DNA of 64,000 bases from Pseudomonadota bacterium (lineage in GTDB: Bacteria > Pseudomonadota > Alphaproteobacteria > Rhizobiales > Hyphomicrobiaceae), in contig JAEXXM010000070.1 of assembly GCA_023405815.1 (NCBI GenBank), forward strand, positions 104,786 to 168,785. Reading direction: 5' to 3'. The notes below the pieces were generated by a model, which ran no database searches, had not been told where the DNA came from, and saw only the letters and a list, made by a program, of their open reading frames with translations. A program made the position numbers and the translations under genes. The first letter of the stretch is position 1, and each line of letters starts with the position of its first letter. Below are positions 18,327 to 26,850 of the stretch, one piece after another.

Positions 18327-19016
18327 GTGGAAGTTCGACCCATAGCGCCCTCCGAGCAAAAGACACGCACTCTGGTGCTCGTGCGGCACGGCGAGAGCGA
18401 GTGGAACCGCCGCAATCTCTTTACCGGCTGGTGCAACCCCGACCTGACCGAGAAGGGCCTCATCGAGGCGCTCGTTGCGGCCCGCATGTTGCGCGCCAAA
18501 GGCATCAAGTTCGACGTCGCCTACACGAGCAAGCTGAAACGCGCGCAGCGCACGCTCGACATCATCCTCTCCGAGCTCGGGCAGACGAAGATCCCCATCC
18601 ACTTTGAAGAGGCCCTGAACGAGCGCCACTACGGCGACCTGTGCGGCCTCAACAAGGATGAAGCCAAGGAGCGCTGGGGCGAGGAGCAGGTGCGCATCTG
18701 GCGCCGCAGCTACGACATCCCTCCCCCTGGCGGCGAAAGCCTCAAGGACACCGAGGAGCGGGTGATGCCCTACTACCGCTCGCATATCTGGCCCGACGTC
18801 GAGGCCGGCAAGTCGGTGCTCGTGGTCGCGCACGGAAACTCGCTGCGTGCACTCATCATGAATCTGGAAAACCTGACCGGCGAGCAGATCCTGAGCCGCG
18901 AGTTGGCGACCGGTGCGCCCATCGTCTACAGCCTGGGCCCTGACGGTTTGCCCTCCGATCGCAGCGATCTCCTGCCCTCGCGCAGCATCGACGCGCCGCC
19001 GGAAGACATCGTGTGA
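18327..19016 (+). CDS. gpmA: 2,3-bisphosphoglycerate-dependent phosphoglycerate mutase
   Basis: GpmA interconverts 3- and 2-phosphoglycerate in glycolysis and gluconeogenesis. The 229-residue product contains LVRHGESEWN with the phosphoacceptor His, NERHYGDLCGLNK, and VAHGNSLRAL with the second active-site His, in the order and length of the dPGM family. The start appears to be GTG at 18327 (MEVRPIAPSEQ); no ATG fits ahead of the RHG motif. It lies just after dapB and before the DUF4337 gene, 23 bases away. Confidence 0.94.
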   Translation: MEVRPIAPSEQKTRTLVLVRHGESEWNRRNLFTGWCNPDLTEKGLIEALVAARMLRAKGIKFDVAYTSKLKRAQRTLDIILSELGQTKIPIHFEEALNERHYGDLCGLNKDEAKERWGEEQVRIWRRSYDIPPPGGESLKDTEERVMPYYRSHIWPDVEAGKSVLVVAHGNSLRALIMNLENLTGEQILSRELATGAPIVYSLGPDGLPSDRSDLLPSRSIDAPPEDIV

Positions 19017-19039
19017 CCTAAGCTGGGAACGGGGGGCGT

Positions 19040-19633
19040 ATGGCGTTCAAGGACCTCGCCGAGGCAATCGACAGCGACAAGACGCAACGCGACCGGCTGA
19101 TCGCCATCTATATCGGCGTCCTGGCCGTTATCCTTGCTATCGCCAGCGTCGGTGGCGGCAACGCCACCAAGGACGCCACCGCCCGCAATATCGAGGCGGC
19201 GAACACCTGGGCGTTCTTCCAGGCCAAGAACATCCGCCGGCACGAGATCCGGCTGCAGATATCCGAGTTCGAGGTTCTGCTTGCGAGCGAGCCGACCCTC
19301 CCCGGGCCGGCGCGTGCCATGATCGAGGAGCGCATCGCCAAGCTGCGCAAGGACGAGGCGCGCTACACCTCCGAGCCCGAGACCGGCGAGGGCACGCAGG
19401 AGCTTACGGCCAAGGCCCGCGAGCTGGAGAAGCAGCGCGATCGGGCGATGGCCAAGGACCCGTATTTCGACTACGGCCAGGCCCTCTTACAAATCGCCAT
19501 TGTTCTCGCGTCGGTCGCCATCATCACCGGCGGGACCGCGCTCCTCGGGCTCAGCGGCATTCTGGCGGCCCTCGGGACCCTGCTCACGGCCAACGGCTTC
19601 TTCCTGGTCTATTCCGTCCCCTTCATCGGCTGA
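19040..19633 (+). CDS. DUF4337 membrane protein
   Basis: The 197-residue protein has one N-terminal helix (about 21-38), then ATARNIEAANTWAFFQAKNIRR, the most conserved stretch of DUF4337, a charged helical middle with a coiled-coil look and two C-terminal membrane helices (about 148-170 and 174-195). Function unknown. It lies between gpmA and leuB on the same strand. Confidence 0.8.
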   Translation: MAFKDLAEAIDSDKTQRDRLIAIYIGVLAVILAIASVGGGNATKDATARNIEAANTWAFFQAKNIRRHEIRLQISEFEVLLASEPTLPGPARAMIEERIAKLRKDEARYTSEPETGEGTQELTAKARELEKQRDRAMAKDPYFDYGQALLQIAIVLASVAIITGGTALLGLSGILAALGTLLTANGFFLVYSVPFIG

Positions 19634-19725
19634 GGGCTCGAGCCGGGGCTTCGGCCACTTGCCCGCAAGGGGCCGAGCGGCTAGCACTACCGCGCTTTTC
19701 TTCCCACCTCATCCAGGCTCCGCGA

Positions 19726-20838
19726 ATGACCACCTATAACCTGCTCCTGCTCCCCGGCGACGGCATCGGTGTCGAGACCATTGCCGAGGTCGAGCGCATC
19801 ATCGACTTCCTCAACAAGGCAGGGCGGGTGGAGTTCGCGACCGACAGCGGCCTGGTCGGCGGCGCGGCCTACGACAAGCACGGCGTCGCCATCTCCGACG
19901 CCGACATGGACAAGGCGCAGAAGGCGGACGCGGTGATCTTCGGCGCCGTAGGCGGCCCGAAGTGGGATGGCGTCCCCTATGCCGTCCGCCCCGAGGCGGG
20001 CCTGCTGCGCCTGCGCAAGGACCTCGGCCTGTTCGCCAACCTGCGCCCGGCCATCTGCTACCCGGCGCTCGCCGACGCCTCCTCGCTGAAGCGCGAGCTG
20101 GTCGAAGGCCTCGACATCATGATCGTGCGCGAGCTGACGGGCGGCGTGTACTTCGGCGAGCCGAAGGAGATCGTCACCCTCGAGAACGGCGAGAAGCGCG
20201 CCGTCGACACGCAGATCTATACGACGAGCGAGATCGAGCGCATCGCCAAGGTCGCATTCGATCTCGCCCGCAAGCGCGGCAACAAGGTGCACTCGGCGGA
20301 GAAGCGCAACGTCATGCGGACGGGCGTGCTGTGGAATGAGGTCGTCACCGCGACCCACAAGGCCTACGCGCCGGACGTGAAGCTGGAGCACATTCTCGCC
20401 GATAACTGCGCCATGCAGCTCGTGCGCAATCCCAAGCAGTTCGACGTCATCGTCACCGACAATCTCTTCGGCGACGTGCTCTCGGACGAAGCCGCGATGG
20501 CCACGGGCTCGCTCGGCATGCTGCCGTCGGCTTCGCTCGGCGCCGCGGACGCAAAGACCGGCAAGCGCAAGGCGCTCTATGAGCCCGTGCACGGCTCGGC
20601 CCCCGACATTGCCGGCAAGGGGCTCGCCAACCCCATCGCCACCATCGCCTCCTTCGGCATGGCGCTGCGCTACTCGTTCGATATGGGGCACGAGGCTGAT
20701 CTGCTCGACAAGGCGATTGCGGGCGTCCTGGCTCAGGGGCTGCGTACCGGCGACATCATGCAGCCGGGCATGACCAAGGTCGGCACCTCCGAGATGGGCT
20801 CGGCCATCCTCGCCGAGCTCAAAAAGCTTGCCAGCTAG
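19726..20838 (+). CDS. leuB: 3-isopropylmalate dehydrogenase
   Basis: LeuB oxidises and decarboxylates 3-isopropylmalate with NAD+ in leucine synthesis. The 370-residue product shows LLPGDGIG (near 8-15), the substrate-binding RPEAGLLRLRKDLGLFANLRP, ELTGGVYFGEP with the catalytic Tyr, the metal-binding TDNLFGDVLSDEA and EPVHGSAPDIAGK. The start MTTYNLLLLPGDG is conserved; the same frame stays open for 271 codons before it and overlaps gpmA and DUF4337, which is not coding. asd follows after 125 bases. Confidence 0.97.
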   Translation: MTTYNLLLLPGDGIGVETIAEVERIIDFLNKAGRVEFATDSGLVGGAAYDKHGVAISDADMDKAQKADAVIFGAVGGPKWDGVPYAVRPEAGLLRLRKDLGLFANLRPAICYPALADASSLKRELVEGLDIMIVRELTGGVYFGEPKEIVTLENGEKRAVDTQIYTTSEIERIAKVAFDLARKRGNKVHSAEKRNVMRTGVLWNEVVTATHKAYAPDVKLEHILADNCAMQLVRNPKQFDVIVTDNLFGDVLSDEAAMATGSLGMLPSASLGAADAKTGKRKALYEPVHGSAPDIAGKGLANPIATIASFGMALRYSFDMGHEADLLDKAIAGVLAQGLRTGDIMQPGMTKVGTSEMGSAILAELKKLAS

Positions 20839-20963
20839 CCGCGCCCTGCCCCTGCCCATTGGGCCGCTGGCCGCCCCCACCCCTTGCGCGGGGCGGCGAC
20901 CACGCGTAAGTGACGCCCGATAGGATGCGGCAATGGCGCCGCGCGGGAAAATCGGGACTTACC

Positions 20964-21992
20964 ATGGGTTACAAGGTCGCCGTGGTCGGCGCCACGGGCA
21001 ACGTGGGCCGCGAAATGCTGAATGTGCTCGCCGAGCGCGAGTTTCCGGCGGACGAGGTTTACGCCATCGCCTCCCGGCGCTCGCTCGGCACCGAGGTTTC
21101 ATTCGGCGACCGGACTCTCAAGTGCCAGGACCTCGAGCAGTTCGATTTCTCCAAAGCCGACTTCTGCCTCATGTCGGCCGGGTCGGCCGTGTCCAAGGAG
21201 TGGTCGCCGCGCATCGGCGCCAAGGGCTGCATCGTCATCGATAACTCGTCCTGCTGGCGTTACGACCAGGACGTGCCGCTGATCGTGCCCGAGGTGAACG
21301 CCGACGCCGTCGCGGGCTACACCAAGAAGAACATCATCGCCAACCCGAACTGCTCGACGGCACAGCTCGTCGTGGTGCTGAAGCCGCTGCACGATGCCGC
21401 CAAGATCAAGCGCGTCGTCGTCTCGACCTATCAGTCCGTCTCCGGCGCCGGCAAGGAAGCCATGGACGAGCTCTGGTCTCAGACCAAAAGCAAGTACGTT
21501 CCGGGGCAGGAAGTAGAGCCGAAGAAGTTTACCAAGCAGATCGCCTTCAACTGCATTCCTCAGATCGACGTCTTCATGGAGGACGGGTACACGAAGGAGG
21601 AATGGAAGATGCTGGCCGAGACCAAGAAGATACTCGATCCCGCCATCAAGCTCACGGCGACGTGCGTGCGCGTGCCTGTCTTCGTCGGCCACTCCGAGGC
21701 GGTGACGGTCGAGTTCGAAAACCCGATCAGCCCCGAGGAGGCGCGTGCGATCCTGCGCGAGGCTCCGGGCGTTGTGGTCGTCGATAAGCGCGAGCCCGGC
21801 GGCTACGTGACACCCGTCGAGGCCGCCGGCGAGTTCGCGACCTTCGTCTCGCGCATCCGCGAGGACGCGACGGTCGAGAACGGTCTGCAATTGTGGGTCG
21901 TGTCCGACAATCTCTTGAAGGGCGCGGCGCTCAACACGGTGCAGATCGCCGAGACGCTCATCAGTCGCAAGCTGCTGCCGAACGCGGCTTGA
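20964..21992 (+). CDS. asd: Aspartate-semialdehyde dehydrogenase
   Basis: Asd makes aspartate semialdehyde from aspartyl phosphate, the branch point to lysine, threonine and methionine. The 342-residue product has GATGNVGREML (9-19), the catalytic Cys130 in NPNCSTAQ and the substrate-binding CVRVPVFVGHSEAV with the active-site His. Start MGYKVAVVGATG at 20964 fits the family. leuB-asd adjacency is usual in Hyphomicrobiales. A strong terminator follows. Confidence 0.97.
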   Translation: MGYKVAVVGATGNVGREMLNVLAEREFPADEVYAIASRRSLGTEVSFGDRTLKCQDLEQFDFSKADFCLMSAGSAVSKEWSPRIGAKGCIVIDNSSCWRYDQDVPLIVPEVNADAVAGYTKKNIIANPNCSTAQLVVVLKPLHDAAKIKRVVVSTYQSVSGAGKEAMDELWSQTKSKYVPGQEVEPKKFTKQIAFNCIPQIDVFMEDGYTKEEWKMLAETKKILDPAIKLTATCVRVPVFVGHSEAVTVEFENPISPEEARAILREAPGVVVVDKREPGGYVTPVEAAGEFATFVSRIREDATVENGLQLWVVSDNLLKGAALNTVQIAETLISRKLLPNAA

Positions 21993-22000
21993 GAAAAGTA

Positions 22001-22032
22001 GCGCCGAGCACATCGGAATGCTCGGCGCTTTC
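22001..22032 (+). terminator. Rho-independent terminator after asd
   Basis: GCGCCGAGCA pairs with TGCTCGGCGC (10 bp, 8-base loop) followed by TTTCCTC, eight bases past the asd stop. It also lies at the end of the convergent marR gene. Confidence 0.85.
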
Positions 22033-22034
22033 CT

Positions 22035-22526
22035 CTATTCGGATTTGTCTTCGCCGTTGCCGCTCTGAAGCTTGCCGAGTGCTTTGACGATCAGGTTGAG
22101 ATCCTGAAGGAAGCGCTCGCGCTGCTGGCCCGGCAGCACGCCGAGTATCTTCTCGTCGACCTTCTTCGCTAAAGGATCGGCCGCCTTCAGGACGCGCCAT
22201 CCCTCGTCGGTCAGCTTGACCGCATAGGCGCGCGCATCCTCTTTCGTCCGTCGGCGCTGGATCAGGCCCTTCTTCAGCATGCGCCGAACGATGTCGGCGA
22301 GCGTGGACCTGTCGACACCTGTTTTTTCGACGAGCAGCGTCTGGCTGACGCCCTCGTTCTGCGCGACGGCCACCAGCACGGCGTACTGGCGCGGCGTGAG
22401 ATCGCCTTCCGCCATCTCACCCTGGAAGATGTCGCTCGCACACTGACCGGCGCGGTGCAGCAGATGGATTGGAGAGCGCTCGAGTTTCCCCCCGGCCATC
22501 TCTCGTGAAGCCTTTTGACGTGTCAT
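22035..22526 (-). CDS. MarR-family transcriptional regulator
   Basis: The 163-residue protein has the MarR winged-helix core: GDLTPRQYAVLVAVAQNEGVSQTLLVEKTGVDRSTLADIVRRM (recognition helix) and the wing RRRTKEDARAYAVKLTDEG. The start MTRQKASREM is preferred to the long open frame upstream; MAGGKLERSP nine codons on is also possible. It is last in the minus-strand series after the two yciB genes, with 228 bases between. Targets unknown. Confidence 0.85.
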   Translation of the reverse strand: MTRQKASREMAGGKLERSPIHLLHRAGQCASDIFQGEMAEGDLTPRQYAVLVAVAQNEGVSQTLLVEKTGVDRSTLADIVRRMLKKGLIQRRRTKEDARAYAVKLTDEGWRVLKAADPLAKKVDEKILGVLPGQQRERFLQDLNLIVKALGKLQSGNGEDKSE

Positions 22527-22754
22527 GCACTGGGTCGAAGGCAAGCATGATTCGAAGACCCCGGATGGCGATCTCCGACCCCCCATGCCCCCTTTGCCTA
22601 CGTGGAATAGGTTGCGGTTCGGATTGGAGAAAATACCAGTTTTACCGGTTCGTCCAGACCAAAACGGCGATTGTTGCCGACAAAGCGCAAGAATATTTTC
22701 CCGAATACTTTGACGCCAGAAGATCAGCACAAAGAAGTTCTGTCGGCGACACCC

Positions 22755-23348
22755 TCAGTCGGCGGGTATTTCGTGCGCTCTGAGCAGGCCAACCTGCGAG
22801 AGTGCGAACACCATGGTCAGCGGCATGATCGCAAATACTTTGAAACTCACCCACGTGTCGGTCGAGACGGTGCGCCACACTACCTCGTTGAGAAGGGCGA
22901 GGAATGTGAAGAAGCAGGCCCAGCGCAGCGTGAGCTTGCGCCAGCCGTCCTCGTTGAGACGGAACACCTCCCCGAATACGACCTTGAGTAGCGAGTGGCC
23001 GGCGAGAAGGCCGCCGAATAAGGCCGCCGCGAACAGCCCGTTGACGATCGTCGGCTTGATCTTGATGAAATGATCGTCCTGCAGCCACAGGGTCAGACCG
23101 CCGAAGACGACGACGCACGCGCCGGAAACGAGCGGCATCACGGGAACGCGGCCGAAAATGAGGCGCGAGGCGACGAGCGAGACGAGCGTCGCCGCCATGA
23201 ATATGCCGGTGCCCCAGTAGATCCCGGCCCGGGCATTGACCACGAAGAAGATAACGAGCGGCCCGATCTCAACCGCGAGCTTCAGAAGCTGCGATTTCAC
23301 CGCCGATGCGTCCGCTTGCTTGGCCGCTGCCTGCTCGCTCATGGCCAC
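22755..23348 (-). CDS. Septation protein A / YciB family inner-membrane protein (first copy)
   Basis: The 197-residue product has five to six membrane helices and the YciB/IspZ pattern: EIGPLVIFFVVN, a WLQDDHFIKIKPTIVNGLFA segment and GWRKLTLRWACFFTFLALLNE. YciB proteins act in envelope synthesis and intracellular septation. A second copy lies 47 bases upstream on the same strand. This one is shorter and closer to the standard family length. An ATG two codons in is an alternative start. Confidence 0.88.
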   Translation of the reverse strand: MAMSEQAAAKQADASAVKSQLLKLAVEIGPLVIFFVVNARAGIYWGTGIFMAATLVSLVASRLIFGRVPVMPLVSGACVVVFGGLTLWLQDDHFIKIKPTIVNGLFAAALFGGLLAGHSLLKVVFGEVFRLNEDGWRKLTLRWACFFTFLALLNEVVWRTVSTDTWVSFKVFAIMPLTMVFALSQVGLLRAHEIPAD

Positions 23349-23395
23349 TTCCTTCCCTGCTCTCTCGCCCGCTGTCAGCCGGTCACACGGCTAGC

Positions 23396-24154
23396 CTATC
23401 CCAGATTGGCCTCGTGCTCGCTCGTCTTGTGAGACGCACCCGATCGCTCCAGCTTTCCCGACGGTTGACGCGCCATGACTGGGGTGCCCGACGCTTGCAG
23501 GCGCGACGAGGCCGGCGCGTCGTGCTCGGCCGTCACCCGATCCTCTGGGATGCGGTAGCGCTGCATCAGCCGCGTCAGGTACCAGGCATAGAGGCCCGAC
23601 AGCGGCATGATGATCGCGACCTTGAAGGCGATCCAGATGCCGACCCCGTCCGTCTGCATTCCGAGGATGTTGTAGACGCTCTCGTCCTTGAAGGTGAGGC
23701 GCACGAACTCGTTCGCGAACGCCGTGAACACGAAGAACCAGGCGAAGTTCCAAGTGAACTTGTCCCAGCCGATCTTGGTGTAGTGGAACGTTTTCTCGAA
23801 CACGTACTTGAAGAAGTTGCGGTCGAACCAGAGCCCTCCGAACAGGAAGGCGGCGAACATGGCATTGAAGATCGTCACCTTGATCTGCACCCACATCGGG
23901 TCGTGGGTGATGATGGTGAGGGCGCCGAACACCATCGTCACCGTCGAGGCGATGAGGGGAAAGATCGGCAGCCGCCGCAGCACCACATACATCGCGACGA
24001 TGGCGACCACCGTGGAGATGATGAGCGCCCACGTTCCGGCAGCGATGCCGTACATTGCGTTGACGATGAACATCAACACCAGCGGGCCGAACTCGCTGAG
24101 GATGTTCACGGCCTGCTCGGCATTGAATGGCACCAATCGCTTCAGCGCGCTCAT
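23396..24154 (-). CDS. Septation protein A / YciB family inner-membrane protein (second copy)
   Basis: The 252-residue product has the same layout as its neighbour: EFGPLVLMFIVN, THDPMWVQIKVTIFNAMFA and GWDKFTWNFAWFFVFTAFANE, with five to six helices. It adds a polar C-terminal tail of about 50 residues (AEHDAPASSRLQ and on) absent from the first copy. It follows ftsY by 72 bases, the place yciB/ispZ usually holds in Hyphomicrobiales, so this may be the ancestral copy and the other a duplication. Confidence 0.87.
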   Translation of the reverse strand: MSALKRLVPFNAEQAVNILSEFGPLVLMFIVNAMYGIAAGTWALIISTVVAIVAMYVVLRRLPIFPLIASTVTMVFGALTIITHDPMWVQIKVTIFNAMFAAFLFGGLWFDRNFFKYVFEKTFHYTKIGWDKFTWNFAWFFVFTAFANEFVRLTFKDESVYNILGMQTDGVGIWIAFKVAIIMPLSGLYAWYLTRLMQRYRIPEDRVTAEHDAPASSRLQASGTPVMARQPSGKLERSGASHKTSEHEANLG

Positions 24155-24226
24155 CTGCCGGACATCATCCTTATCTGCTTAAGATTTCTTGCTCGCGGGG
24201 AATTTATGTTGCTCATGCTTCAGCGC

Positions 24227-25279
24227 CTAGCTCCCAGCTATCGCCTGGGCGAATTCGCCGGCATCGAAAGGCTGTAGGTCGTCCACGCCCTCTCCGACGC
24301 CGATGGCATGCACTGGCAGCCCATGCTTGGCTGAGATCGCCACCAGGATGCCGCCCCGCGCCGTGCCGTCGAGCTTAGTCATGACGAGCCCGGTGACGCC
24401 GGCCCGCTCGCGGAAGACCTCGACCTGGGACAGCGCGTTCTGTCCGGTTGTGGCGTCCAGCACCAGGAGCACGCTGTGCGGCGCCGAGGGATCGAGCTTC
24501 TTGAGGACGCGGACGACCTTCGACAGCTCCTCCATCAGGCCTTCTTTGTTCTGCAGTCGGCCCGCCGTATCGACCAGCAGCACGTCGACGCCGTCCTCGC
24601 GCGCTCGCGAGAGGGCGTCGTAGACGAGCCCGGCCGCATCCGCGCCGGTCGCACCCGCGATGACCTTCGCTCCCGTGCGCTCGCCCCAGATCTTCAACTG
24701 CTCGATCGCCGCGGCGCGGAACGTGTCGCCGGCCGCCAGCATGACCGTCTTGCCCTGCCCCCGGAACTGCGCCGCGAGCTTGCCGATCGTCGTCGTCTTG
24801 CCGGTGCCGTTGACGCCGACCATGAGGATGACGTGCGGCTTGTGCACGGCATCGACGACGAGCGGTTTGGCGACAGGAGCAAGAGCGCGCTCGACCTCGC
24901 TCTTCAGGACGGAGCGCACGTCGTCGGCGCTGATATCCTTCTCGAACCGGCCCTTGCGTAGCGTGGCGATGATCTTCTCGGCCGTTGCGACGCCGAGGTC
25001 CGCCTCGATCAGCAGATCCTCGAGATCATCGAGTGTCGCCGCCTCGAGCTTCTTCTTTGTGAAGAGCCCGGTGATGCCGTCCGTGAGCTTGGTCGACGTC
25101 TTGCCGAGACCATGCTTGAGACGGCTGAACCAGCTTGACCTCGCCGGCGCCGGCTCCTGCTGCGCAGTACCAGCGGCCTCGGGATTGGCGCTGGCCTCGG
25201 TCGTGCTCTCGACTGCAGGCTCGTCGGCGCGCTTCCCGCCCCACAGCCGCCCGAATGCGCTTTGCACTTTGCCGCTCAC
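24227..25279 (-). CDS. ftsY: Signal recognition particle receptor FtsY
   Basis: FtsY is the membrane-associated SRP receptor GTPase that pairs with Ffh. The 350-residue product has a polar, acidic N-terminal region (about 1-55), the helical N domain and the G domain with GVNGTGKTTTIGKLA, DTFRAAAIEQL, DTAGR and TKLDGTARGG. The start is a GTG at 25279 overlapping the mtaB TGA (GTGA), so translation is coupled. The frame is open far upstream inside mtaB, but that is its shadow. Confidence 0.95.
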   Translation of the reverse strand: MSGKVQSAFGRLWGGKRADEPAVESTTEASANPEAAGTAQQEPAPARSSWFSRLKHGLGKTSTKLTDGITGLFTKKKLEAATLDDLEDLLIEADLGVATAEKIIATLRKGRFEKDISADDVRSVLKSEVERALAPVAKPLVVDAVHKPHVILMVGVNGTGKTTTIGKLAAQFRGQGKTVMLAAGDTFRAAAIEQLKIWGERTGAKVIAGATGADAAGLVYDALSRAREDGVDVLLVDTAGRLQNKEGLMEELSKVVRVLKKLDPSAPHSVLLVLDATTGQNALSQVEVFRERAGVTGLVMTKLDGTARGGILVAISAKHGLPVHAIGVGEGVDDLQPFDAGEFAQAIAGS

Positions 25280-26532
25280 GCTACGACCTCGCCGGACAGT
25301 CGTTGGCCGTCGTTTCCGCTGACCCGTGCCCGCACCATTGCCCCCGCGGCGACTGCGCGCGGCAGGCGCATCTCGGCGAACTGGCGCGTCCGGCCGATGC
25401 CATGATGCTCGACGAGCACCTCGACCTCCGCGCCGAAAAGCTTGTCGAGAAATCCTGTCAGCACCGCTTGACCCTTTGCGCGTAGGCGCGCCGCTCGCTC
25501 CTTGACGACCCCGCGGTCGACCTGCGGCATGCGCGCTGCCGGCGTCCCCTGGCGCGGCGAGAACGGAAAGACGTGCAGGTATGTCAGATCGCAATCGTCG
25601 ACGATGCTGAGCGAAGCTTCGAACATCTCCTCCGTCTCGGTCGGGAATCCGGCGATGAGATCGGCGCCGAAAACGGTGTCGGGCCGCATGCGCCGCACGT
25701 CGGCGCAGAACTTCACGGCATCGGCGCGGCTGTGGCGGCGCTTCATGCGCTTCAGGATCATGTCGTGGCCCGCCTGCATCGAAAGGTGCAGATGCGGCAT
25801 TAGCCGCTCCTCCTCGGCGATGGCGCGCATGAGATGCTCGTCGGCCTCGACCTGGTCGATCGACGAAAGGCGCAGGCGCTCGAGCTCCGGTACGAGCTTC
25901 AGGATCTGCCGCACCAGAACGCCCAGGGTCGGCTTTCCCGGGAGATCGGCGCCATAGGACGTGATGTCGACGCCGGTCAGCACGATCTCGCGGCACCCGT
26001 TCTCGACGAGCCGGCGGATCTGCGCCACGACCTCGCCGGCCGCCACCGAGCGCGATGGTCCGCGCCCGTAGGGAATGATGCAGAACGTGCAGCGGTGATC
26101 GCAACCGTTCTGCACCTGCACGTAGGCTCGCGTCCGCGAGCCGAACCCGTCGATGAGATGACCCGCCGTCTCGCGCACGCTCATGATGTCGTCGACCTGC
26201 ACGCGCTCCGATCCGGCAATCGACAAGCCTATGAAGGTCTCAGCCTTCATCTTCTCCGCATTGCCGATGACATGGTCGACTTCGTCGAGATCCGCAAAGC
26301 GCTCCGGCTCGACCTGCGCCGCACAGCCGGTTACGATGATCTTTGCCGCGGGGTTCTCGCGCCGCAGCTTGCGGATGGTCTGCGTCGCCTGGCGCACGGC
26401 CTCGCCCGTCACTGCGCAGGTGTTGACGATGACCGCATCGCCAAGTCCCGCCGCCGCCGCATTTCGGCGCATCACCTCGGACTCGTACGCGTTGAGCCGG
26501 CAGCCGAGCGTTATGACAAGAGGTTCGGCCAT
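25276..26532 (-). CDS. mtaB: tRNA t6A37 methylthiotransferase MtaB
   Basis: MtaB adds a methylthio group to N6-threonylcarbamoyladenosine at tRNA position 37. The 418-residue radical-SAM enzyme has the N-terminal UPF0004 cysteines (11, 39, 70) and the radical-SAM CxxxCxxC at 144, 148 and 151 (GCDHRCTFC), plus a C-terminal TRAM-like domain. Gene order dapF-mtaB-ftsY-yciB is conserved in related bacteria. It is coupled to ftsY by a four-base overlap; a 306-base gap with two palindromes separates it from dapF. Confidence 0.95.
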   Translation of the reverse strand: MAEPLVITLGCRLNAYESEVMRRNAAAAGLGDAVIVNTCAVTGEAVRQATQTIRKLRRENPAAKIIVTGCAAQVEPERFADLDEVDHVIGNAEKMKAETFIGLSIAGSERVQVDDIMSVRETAGHLIDGFGSRTRAYVQVQNGCDHRCTFCIIPYGRGPSRSVAAGEVVAQIRRLVENGCREIVLTGVDITSYGADLPGKPTLGVLVRQILKLVPELERLRLSSIDQVEADEHLMRAIAEEERLMPHLHLSMQAGHDMILKRMKRRHSRADAVKFCADVRRMRPDTVFGADLIAGFPTETEEMFEASLSIVDDCDLTYLHVFPFSPRQGTPAARMPQVDRGVVKERAARLRAKGQAVLTGFLDKLFGAEVEVLVEHHGIGRTRQFAEMRLPRAVAAGAMVRARVSGNDGQRLSGEVVA

Positions 26533-26683
26533 CTCTGCTCAGGTTGCCTCGTTTGCAGTTGCCGCGCGGGACGATGATCCGATCCGCGCATGAGGAGCCT
26601 GGCGCAAACGGGTTATTCGGCCGGTTAACTTGATGGCGGTCATACTGGACAACTTTGTCGTTCGCTAGACAGGCGCGCGCGCC

Positions 26684-26760
26684 CTAGTGTCCCGGTTCCA
26701 AAGTTCGCCCGAGGTCGTGGCCAGGCTGGGAGCGAACTTTCGAACCATAAGGGACACTAG
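26684..26760. repeat. Palindromic element 1 (CTAGTGTCCC type)
   Basis: CTAGTGTCCC and AAAGTTCGC at the left are matched by GCGAACTTT and GGGACACTAG at the right. The arms are about 25 and 29 bases because the right arm has four extra bases, and a 23-base loop separates them. It lies in the transcribed gap between dapF and mtaB and would fold into a long RNA hairpin. Confidence 0.8.
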
Positions 26761-26773
26761 GATCATAGGCTTG

Positions 26774-26850
26774 CTAGTGCGATTCAGATCGAGAAATTCG
26801 CGCGGTCCCGAGCCGCTTAACGATGGCGAATTTCTCGATCATCGCACTAG
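26774..26850. repeat. Palindromic element 2 (CTAGTGCGAT type), overlapping the end of dapF
   Basis: Left arm CTAGTGCGAT plus GATCGAGAAATTCGC and right arm GCGAATTTCTCGATC plus ATCGCACTAG pair over about 25 bp, with two extra bases in the left arm and a loop of about 24 bases. The right end overlaps the dapF coding end and supplies its TGA stop. The right arm recurs at 18273-18304 after dapB. Confidence 0.8.

Noticed and set aside
26684..26850. Palindromes as a tRNA or Rho-independent terminator pair
   Set aside because: No acceptor stem, anticodon loop or T-arm pattern, and no T-run follows either hairpin.
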